A stretch of DNA of 14,615 bases from Tannerella sp. (lineage in GTDB: Bacteria; Bacteroidota; Bacteroidia; Bacteroidales; Tannerellaceae). Below are positions 6,982 through 12,385 of this stretch, piece after piece. The notes beneath the pieces are model-generated. The model was given only the letters and a program-made list of their open reading frames with translations, made no database searches and was not told the DNA's origin. The translations under genes and the position numbers were made by a program. The stretch's first letter is position 1. Every line of letters begins with the position of its first letter. The stretch lies in the NCBI GenBank assembly GCA_031283915.1, contig JAITAY010000053.1, forward strand, positions 1-14,615. Reading direction: 5' to 3'.

Positions 6982-7005
6982 TGGTTGATAATTATAAATA
7001 TTTTT

Positions 7006-8052
7006 ATGAGACGACTACCGATTTATTTTCTCATTGACGTATCCGAATCCATGGTTGGCGACCAGATAGAATGGGTACAGGACGGCATAGCAACCATCGT
7101 CAAGGAATTGAGGACAGACCCGTATGCCCTGGAAACCGTTTGGGTGTCGGTCATCGCTTTTGCGGGACAGGCGAAAACACTCGCGCCCTTGCAGGAAATC
7201 ATCAGTTTCTATCCTCCGAAATTTCCTGTCGGCAGCGGCACCTCGCTATGCTATGGCTTGGGGCATCTGATGTATGAATTAAATAAGAATATCGTTAAAA
7301 CCACTGCTGAACAAAAAGGCGACTGGAAACCGATCATTTTTCTTTTTACCGACGGTGTACCGACCGACCGCAAAAGCGATTTGCAGGCGACGATCGCTCA
7401 ATGGAAAAGCAAATGGCAGCGTTCGACCAATCTGGTTGCCGTTTCTTTCGGAAACAGCGCTGACAACCGAATACTCGGAGAATTGACCGAACATGTTTTG
7501 CAGTTTGAAAATGCCGACGCTAATGCTTACAGGCAGTTTTTCAAATGGGTGACAGACTCGATTAAAACAAGCAGCATCAACATCGAAAACAAATCAACCT
7601 CTTTTGAACTGGCGCTTCTTGACAAAACCGTCAGCAAGGTTGATTTGTCGAAACATGACAACAAGCCGGTTGTGGATGACAACTTCGTTGTTTTGGTAGC
7701 CAAATGCCAGCACACGAAAAAACCATACCTGATTAAATACAGGAAGGACGTATTTCTTGATAATACGGGCGACGTAAAGCTCAGGTATAGACTGGTGGGG
7801 GCCTTCAAGGTGGACAACAGTTATTTTGAGCTGTCTGATGAAAACGCTGTAGATTTGAAAATCAGTTCGGACATGCTGTATGGCGCTCCGGCATGTCCGT
7901 GGTGCGGCAACCAGTTTGGACTGGCTCACGATGCAACCTGCGGAAAAATTCACTGTACCGGAACCGAAAAAATCAGCACTTGCCCCTGGTGTGGCAGTCA
8001 GGGAGAGTACGGATTCGGCGGTGGTTTTGATATAAACAGAACAAGAGGATAA
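7006..8052 (+). CDS. terY: TerY-type vWA protein with C-terminal zinc-binding TerY-C domain
   Basis: The ATG at 7006 is chosen because it yields MRRLPIYFLIDVSESMVGDQ, matching the other vWA proteins; an in-frame TTG at 6985 would add only MIIINIF. In 348 residues it has a vWA domain (1-190) with a full MIDAS: D11-S13-S15, T79 in 'GSGTSLCYGL' and D116 in 'FTDGVPTD'. A middle beta-rich region (about 200-290) follows, then a Cys-rich end: C297/C300 (CPWCG), C312, C317, C326/C329 (CPWCG). That arrangement fits the TerY-C metal-binding domain. This protein is the vWA member of the TerY-P triad, with phosphatase and kinase directly downstream. It probably scaffolds substrates and the two enzymes through Mg2+ and Zn2+ sites. 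It is cytoplasmic. Confidence 0.92.
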   Translation: MRRLPIYFLIDVSESMVGDQIEWVQDGIATIVKELRTDPYALETVWVSVIAFAGQAKTLAPLQEIISFYPPKFPVGSGTSLCYGLGHLMYELNKNIVKTTAEQKGDWKPIIFLFTDGVPTDRKSDLQATIAQWKSKWQRSTNLVAVSFGNSADNRILGELTEHVLQFENADANAYRQFFKWVTDSIKTSSINIENKSTSFELALLDKTVSKVDLSKHDNKPVVDDNFVVLVAKCQHTKKPYLIKYRKDVFLDNTGDVKLRYRLVGAFKVDNSYFELSDENAVDLKISSDMLYGAPACPWCGNQFGLAHDATCGKIHCTGTEKISTCPWCGSQGEYGFGGGFDINRTRG

Positions 8053-8056
8053 AGGT

Positions 8057-9703
8057 ATGGAAAACGATATTTTCACTCAAAACGGCATTACGGCGAGTCC
8101 GGATAAAATAGTTGAGTTTATACGGCAAAACAAAGACCGGTTTGACGACTTTTTGAACACTCCCTCACAGGAAGCCTTGCCAGACTGTTCCGACGAAAGG
8201 GAAGCATCGGCGGAACAAGTGTGCGAATTGAAGAAAGACCCGGAAAAACAGGAAGCTACTTTGCTGAATACCGGCAATGAGGGCGTGGATACGACGTTGT
8301 CTCTGCACAAAGGAAATGCGACAGATACCGAGTTGAGGCCTGTTACTGAAATCCTTTCGGAAAGGAAAGCGGCTGATTCGGCCAAAATCGCTTTGTCGAA
8401 GGAAGAAAAAGAGGAAAAAGAAAAAAACGAAGCATTGGCTTTTCAGATAAAAAACAAACAGATCACCTTTCAGAATGGAAAAGTAAAGCAAGCATACTGT
8501 ATTGATTTCGATTTTGAAAAATTGGGAATGCCGGAAATAGCCGAGGTATCTTTTACGGGACTGGAAAAAATCGGCTTGCAATATGATCTCGGCGAGAAAA
8601 AAATAAAAGGTATACCGACACTGTCGGGCGACCACAAAATTGAAATGAAATTCAAACGGAAAGACTGGACGGAAAATAAACCGCTGTTATCGCGCGATGT
8701 ACTGTTTATTATCAATCCCGATCCGAGAGAACTGTGGAGCAAAAATCTCCCTACGCCGGGAGACATTGAGTACTACAAGCCCGATTCCGATAAGCGGTTC
8801 GTGAAGATTGAAAGTAAAAAAACACAAGGTTTTCTCGGGCTTGGGAAAAAAGATATTGTTCGAAAAGATATGGTTGCCGCCAGTCAGCGCGGGCGTTCAC
8901 ACGCGATTGAAGGCAAACCGCGCGACGATGACTTTGCGCTGTTTTTCGACGAAGACAGTGAATGGTATGTAATGGTAGTTGCCGACGGCGCAGGTTCTGC
9001 GCCCTTTTCGCGGAAAGGCGCACAATTGGCCTGTCAGACGGCGGTAGAGGTTTGCAAAACGCAACTGTCTGTAATCAGATCTCTGCTGGAAGAACAAATC
9101 TGCCTCTACTGGAACAAAAAAACGGAAGAACGCAAAGGAACGTATGAATATTTGCACCAGATTGTGGGGAAAGCCGCTTTTGAAGCATATAAAAAAATCA
9201 GTGAAGAAGCTACTGCCAAACAGCGCAAACTCAAGGAATACGCAACCACTTTACTGTTGACCATTTGTAAAAAGTTTGATTTTGGCTGGTTTGTCGGCGC
9301 CTTCTGGGTGGGTGACGGCGGCATAGGTATTTATCGACAAGATCCGCCGGAATTAAAGGTTTTGGGCGAAGCGGACGGAGGCGAATTTGCGGGACAAACC
9401 CGTTTCCTCACCATGCAGGAAATTTTCAGCGACCGTGTGCGTACACGCTTTGAAATTGTAGAAGATTTCACAGCCGTGATACTGATGACCGACGGCGTTA
9501 CCGACCCGAAATTCGAGACCGACGCCAATCTCAATCGTATCGAGAAATGGCATGCACTTTGGGACGACTTGAACGGAATGAACGAGGATAACGTCAAGGT
9601 GGATTTCGCGGACAGTGAGCAGTCCGCCGAACAACTGCTCAACTGGCTTAATTTCTGGTCAAAAGGCAATCACGATGACCGAACAATCGCCATTTTATTC
9701 TGA
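8057..9703 (+). CDS. PP2C-family protein phosphatase with N-terminal extension and Ig-like domain
   Basis: This 548-residue protein starts 4 bp after terY. The C-terminal ~270 residues are a PP2C domain: 'GKPRDDDFAL' (286-295), 'VVADGAGSAP' (307-316, Asp310 as metal ligand), 'GAFWVGDGGIGIY' (414-426, Asp420), 'ILMTDGVTDP' (475-484, Asp479) and 'HDDRT' (539-543, Asp540/541), so the usual metal ligands are present. Residues 1-125 are charged and low-complexity, with a KEEKEEKEK run. Residues about 137-222 look like a small Ig-like domain of He_PIG type ('GLQYDLGEKKIKGIPTLSGD'), which is unusual for a phosphatase with no signal peptide. It would dephosphorylate targets of the kinase encoded next, completing the TerY-P triad. 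The Ig-like assignment is weaker than the PP2C one. Confidence 0.9.
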   Translation: MENDIFTQNGITASPDKIVEFIRQNKDRFDDFLNTPSQEALPDCSDEREASAEQVCELKKDPEKQEATLLNTGNEGVDTTLSLHKGNATDTELRPVTEILSERKAADSAKIALSKEEKEEKEKNEALAFQIKNKQITFQNGKVKQAYCIDFDFEKLGMPEIAEVSFTGLEKIGLQYDLGEKKIKGIPTLSGDHKIEMKFKRKDWTENKPLLSRDVLFIINPDPRELWSKNLPTPGDIEYYKPDSDKRFVKIESKKTQGFLGLGKKDIVRKDMVAASQRGRSHAIEGKPRDDDFALFFDEDSEWYVMVVADGAGSAPFSRKGAQLACQTAVEVCKTQLSVIRSLLEEQICLYWNKKTEERKGTYEYLHQIVGKAAFEAYKKISEEATAKQRKLKEYATTLLLTICKKFDFGWFVGAFWVGDGGIGIYRQDPPELKVLGEADGGEFAGQTRFLTMQEIFSDRVRTRFEIVEDFTAVILMTDGVTDPKFETDANLNRIEKWHALWDDLNGMNEDNVKVDFADSEQSAEQLLNWLNFWSKGNHDDRTIAILF

Positions 9704-9770
9704 AGAGGATGAAACCGCTTTCCAGCTCCAGCACGAAAAAAACGTCAAAGCCAGGCCGGCAGTGAAGTGA
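9675..9770 (+). CDS. Possible 31-residue ORF bridging phosphatase and kinase genes
   Basis: An ATG at 9675, overlapping the last 29 bases of the PP2C gene in another frame, opens 31 codons (MTEQSPFYSEEDETAFQLQH...) and ends 40 bp before the kinase start. The peptide is acidic in its first half and basic at its end. It fills part of the only gap over 100 bp in the operon. There is no homology I recognise, and it could be chance. Confidence 0.2.
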   Translation: MTEQSPFYSEEDETAFQLQHEKNVKARPAVK

Positions 9771-9810
9771 CAGCAGATGCAAATACAAAAACAAATAAAC
9801 CGCAATCATT

Positions 9811-11307
9811 ATGGCAAATACAATAAAACTTAAAGCAACTGACGGTTCGCCCGTTGAATTTGTAGATACCATCATTGGCGCAGGTGGAATGAAAGATGTC
9901 TATTTCAGTCCCGATAAATCGTATGTGGTGGCGTTTTTCCGCGACCAGCAGGATTTCAATGCCAGAGACCGTTTGACGAACATCACCGGCGTGTACCGCG
10001 ACAGGATCTTTAACCAGCAGGGCGGCGATTACTGGAAAGATTTGTATTGCTGGCCGGTCAAAATGGTGGAATACAACGGCAAACTGGGTGTGGTATGTCC
10101 GACCTACCAGCCACATTTTTTCTTTTCGACCGGTTCGATCAACAATGATTTTCTCGGCATTAAGGGAAAAGAGAAAGAGGGCAAATGGTATGCTTCGGCC
10201 AAAAATCAAAACAAATTTCTGGCGCCGCAGGAACGGGGCGACTGGTTCAAGTATTTTCAAATTCTCATCAACATCAGCCGCGCCGTACACCGCCTGCACG
10301 CCGCCGGACTGGCGCATTCCGATCTCTCCTACAAAAACGTGCTGATCGACCCCACTTCCGGCCATGCCGCTATCATTGACATTGACGGCCTGGTGGTACC
10401 CGGCAAATATCCCCCCGACGTCATGGGAACGCCGGATTTCATTGCCCCGGAAGTCATTGCCACCAAGCACCTGAAAATGGGCGATCCTGCACGGCAACTT
10501 CCCAAAATCTCCACCGACCGCCACGCGCTGGCCGTGCTGATATACATGTATTTGCTCTACCGTCATCCCCTGCGTGGCGGGAAAGTTTGGGATACCGACC
10601 CCGTCAAAGACGAAGACCTCTCCATGGGAGCCAACGCCCTGTTTGTCGAGCATCCGACAGATAAATCCAACAGAGTAAAAGTAAAAGACCTGCAACCGAG
10701 TCAGCTACCGCAGGGCGACCCCGCGAAAATTCCGTATACCGTTTGCGGCCCCTACCTGAAAAAACTTTTCGACAAGGCTTTCATCGACGGGCTGCACCAT
10801 CCGAATTTGCGGCCGACGGCCGATGAATGGCTGCAAGCCTTGCTGAAAACGGTTGACCTGATGCAGCCCTGTCAGAATCCGAACTGCTGGCACAAGTGGT
10901 TTGTGTTCGACAACACCACCAAGCCCAAATGTCCCTTCTGCGGGACGGAATACCGGGGGCTGCTGCCGGTGTTAAACCTCTATTCCTCACGCAGGGCAGG
11001 CGCCTATACTTCGGACGACTATCGCCTGATGGTTTATCACAATCAATATCTGTATCTGTGGCATGTCAACCGCAACATTTCACCCAATGAAAAACTGACC
11101 CCCGAACAAAAACGGCCGGTCGGCTATTTCGTACTGCATAACAACAAATGGTTACTCGTTAATCAGCGGCTCAACGACATGGAAGACCGGACGGAAGGAA
11201 AGAAAATACCCGTCAATCAGGCCGTTGAACTGACCGAGGGCAAACAGATTCTGCTTTCAAAAGAAGACGGCGGACGGTTGATACTTGTACAGCTAGTCAA
11301 AAATTAG
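9811..11307 (+). CDS. TerY-P triad protein kinase with zinc ribbon and FHA-like C-terminus
   Basis: This 498-residue protein has a Ser/Thr-type kinase domain (about 10-350): Gly-rich loop 'IGAGGMKDVYFS' (22-33), catalytic loop 'HSDLSYKNV' (169-177, Asp171, Asn176), 'IIDIDGLV' (188-195) in place of DFG, and 'GTPDFIAPE' (206-214). The usual beta3 Lys of 'VAxK' is not visible: the strand reads 'YVVAFFRD' (38-45). Then come a zinc ribbon with C354/C359 and C374/C377 ('CPFCG') and a beta-rich end (about 385-498) with 'YLYLWHVNRNISPNE', 'GYFVLHNNKWLLVNQ' and 'LTEGKQILLS', which looks FHA-like (phosphothreonine binding). It is cytoplasmic and the last gene of the operon. It should phosphorylate Ter partners, opposed by the upstream PP2C. 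The FHA-like call is an inference from pattern. Confidence 0.88.
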   Translation: MANTIKLKATDGSPVEFVDTIIGAGGMKDVYFSPDKSYVVAFFRDQQDFNARDRLTNITGVYRDRIFNQQGGDYWKDLYCWPVKMVEYNGKLGVVCPTYQPHFFFSTGSINNDFLGIKGKEKEGKWYASAKNQNKFLAPQERGDWFKYFQILINISRAVHRLHAAGLAHSDLSYKNVLIDPTSGHAAIIDIDGLVVPGKYPPDVMGTPDFIAPEVIATKHLKMGDPARQLPKISTDRHALAVLIYMYLLYRHPLRGGKVWDTDPVKDEDLSMGANALFVEHPTDKSNRVKVKDLQPSQLPQGDPAKIPYTVCGPYLKKLFDKAFIDGLHHPNLRPTADEWLQALLKTVDLMQPCQNPNCWHKWFVFDNTTKPKCPFCGTEYRGLLPVLNLYSSRRAGAYTSDDYRLMVYHNQYLYLWHVNRNISPNEKLTPEQKRPVGYFVLHNNKWLLVNQRLNDMEDRTEGKKIPVNQAVELTEGKQILLSKEDGGRLILVQLVKN

Positions 11308-11368
11308 CATCAAAAAAGGAGCTTAATCAAGTAGTGATACTGTGCGCGGTGTAAAACCGTGATCTCCA

Positions 11369-11427
11369 TAGAGACGCACGGTCGTGCGTTTCTTGCCACA
11401 GAGGAGACACACAGCCGTGCGTCTCTA
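11369..11427. repeat. Paired palindromic repeat (REP/MITE-like)
   Basis: TAGAGACGCACGG (11369-11381) and its exact reverse complement CCGTGCGTCTCTA (11415-11427) flank the region. Inside, each end is itself a near-palindrome: GAGACGCACGGTCGTGCGTT on the left and GAGACACACAGCCGTGCGTC, then TCT, on the right. The structure is thus two degenerate copies of a ~26-bp palindrome, which together can form one long hairpin. GAGACGC/GCGTCTC palindromes are common dispersed repeats in Bacteroidetes and cyanobacteria. It lies 61 bp after the kinase gene and may also act as its terminator, although no U-tract follows. Confidence 0.65.
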
Positions 11428-11544
11428 CTGATATACGAAGCCATCCGGTAACCGTGTCATCAAATCATGCCGTGCACAAGTATAGTAGATAATAGTCTAG
11501 TCCCCCAATAAAAGCTTTACAGCCCACCCCAAAATAACGGGTAG

Positions 11545-11574
11545 TTTCCCCAAGCCTGAAAACAGTTATTTTTG
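11545..11574 (+). promoter_or_regulatory. Promoter in the left end of the IS110-like element
   Basis: TATTTTTG (11567-11574), followed by C, is a perfect TAnnTTTG -7 box. TTTC (11545-11548) lies 18 bp upstream, the same geometry as the Ter operon promoter. Transcription would begin near 11581, just before the inverted-repeat-bounded non-coding stretch and upstream of the recombinase fragment. Confidence 0.5.
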
Positions 11575-11590
11575 CACACAAAAAAAAGTA

Positions 11591-11727
11591 TCGAGCAAAA
11601 GAAACCGAAAAAACCATGGTGCAAAGACGCCCCTTAGGAGTCTGGTTCAGATGGAAAAGAAGCCCAAATGGGTACTTTGATACCGTACGGGAGATTTTCC
11701 TAAACATCTATTCCGTCCCTTGCTCGA
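11591..11727 (+). ncRNA. Candidate bridge-RNA region of an IS110-family element
   Basis: IS110-family elements encode a structured 'bridge RNA' in the non-coding end upstream of the recombinase. Here the 137-nt stretch is bounded by TCGAGCAA (11591-11598) and its exact complement TTGCTCGA (11720-11727). Inside, short hairpins such as GGTA-CTTTGA-TACC (11671-11684) and CCC-AAAT-GGG (11663-11672) can form. A Bacteroidetes promoter sits just upstream and the truncated recombinase 34 bp downstream. The placement and structure fit a bridge RNA, but the guide loops cannot be identified without the element's ends. The assignment is inference. Confidence 0.4.
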
Positions 11728-11760
11728 AACTCAAATGTTGAATTTTTAATATCTACAACA

Positions 11761-12096
11761 GTGGACAAAAGCAGTCAAAAAAAAACAGAGGTAAAAAGAA
11801 TTACGCAGTTTGAAATGCTCCGGCATCAAGTTGCCGGCATAGACGTATCGGACCACCCTGGTATGATGGTTGTGTATCCGCTAAACGACAAAGAAATAGC
11901 GGTAGAAGAGTTTGGATGTTATACCTGCGATCTGCGCAGGCTGGTGGCCCGGTTGAAGGAACTTCACATACAAAGTGTGGCGATGGAAGCCACGGGCGTA
12001 TACCGGATAGCGATGTTTCTGCTACTCGAGGAAGAAGGATTCGAGGTCTATTTGGTGAATGTCCAACATGTAAAAAACGTGCCAGGGCGTAAGTAG
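11761..12096 (+). pseudogene. Truncated IS110-family transposase (N-terminal DEDD half-domain)
   Basis: A GTG-start frame of 111 residues contains 'QVAGIDVSDHPGMMVVYPLN' (23-42, catalytic Asp28), 'HIQSVAMEATGVYRIAMFLL' (69-88, catalytic Glu76) and 'GFEVYLVNVQHVKNVPGRK' (93-111). This is the RuvC-like N-terminal domain of IS110 recombinases. Complete members continue after GRK with an 'SDVSDxQW'-like segment carrying the last two Asp residues, and then a C-terminal transposase_20 domain; intact proteins have roughly 300-400 residues. Here a stop follows GRK and a 21-bp tandem repeat takes over. The enzyme lacks two of its four catalytic acids and is dead. No C-terminal half is seen downstream in the window. 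Confidence 0.85.
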
Positions 12097-12268
12097 ACAG
12101 TCGGACGGCGTGAGTAAGCAGTCAGACGGCGTGCGTAAGCAGTCAAACGGCGTGAGCAGACAGTCAGACGGCGTGCGTAAGCAGTCAGACGGCGTGAGCA
12201 GACAGTCAGACGGCGTGAGTAAACTGTCAGACGGCGTGAGCAGACAGTCAGACGGCGTAAGTAGATAG
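12086..12268. repeat. 21-bp tandem repeat, about 8.7 copies
   Basis: Eight consecutive 21-bp units start at 12086, 12107, 12128, 12149, 12170, 12191, 12212 and 12233, followed by a partial unit at 12254-12268. Each begins GGCGT and ends CAGTCAGAC or a near variant; units alternate between '...GTAAGCAG...' and '...GAGCAGACAG...'. On the + strand stops recur about every seven codons. On the minus strand the array stays open and reads a heptad LLTPSDC, but that frame has no ATG start or other support. The first unit overlaps the GRK codons of the broken IS110 gene. Confidence 0.9.
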
Positions 12269-12293
12269 AAGAGTATAAACAATATGAATAATT

Positions 12294-12326
12294 TTATACT
12301 GCGCGGGAAGATTTTGCGCAGTATAA
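12294..12326. terminator. 11-bp stem hairpin between repeat array and GH gene
   Basis: TTATACTGCGC (12294-12304) pairs perfectly with GCGCAGTATAA (12316-12326) around an 11-nt loop. Only a short TTTG follows on the + strand, so as an intrinsic terminator it is weak. Its right arm abuts the -33 element proposed for the GH gene, so it could also be regulatory. Confidence 0.4.
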
Positions 12327-12357
12327 TTTGCAAGAACTAAAAAAAAACAGACCTTTG
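12327..12357 (+). promoter_or_regulatory. Putative promoter of the tandem GH5-like gene
   Basis: TTTG (12327-12330) is followed after 19 bp by GACCTTTG (12350-12357), which differs from TAnnTTTG in one base. Start of transcription would be near 12364 and the leader about 20 nt before the ATG at 12386. Confidence 0.45.
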
Positions 12358-12385
12358 TATTATGCAAATTTAATAGAATAAACAA

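Noticed and set aside
6981..7034. Short ORF starting in the SPFH stop (ATG at 6981)
   Set aside because: It ends after 17 codons and is out of frame with the clear TerY start at 7006.
11465..11707. 80-codon minus-strand frame in the IS110 left end
   Set aside because: It lacks recognisable motifs and lies opposite the predicted bridge-RNA region of the element.
12086..12268. CRISPR array
   Set aside because: The units are contiguous 21-bp tandem copies with no unique spacers, and no cas genes are present.
12022..12333. Minus-strand frame with LLTPSDC heptad repeats
   Set aside because: It stays open only because 21 bp is seven codons without a stop on that strand. It has no ATG start, domain or partner gene, so I treat it as a by-product of the DNA repeat.
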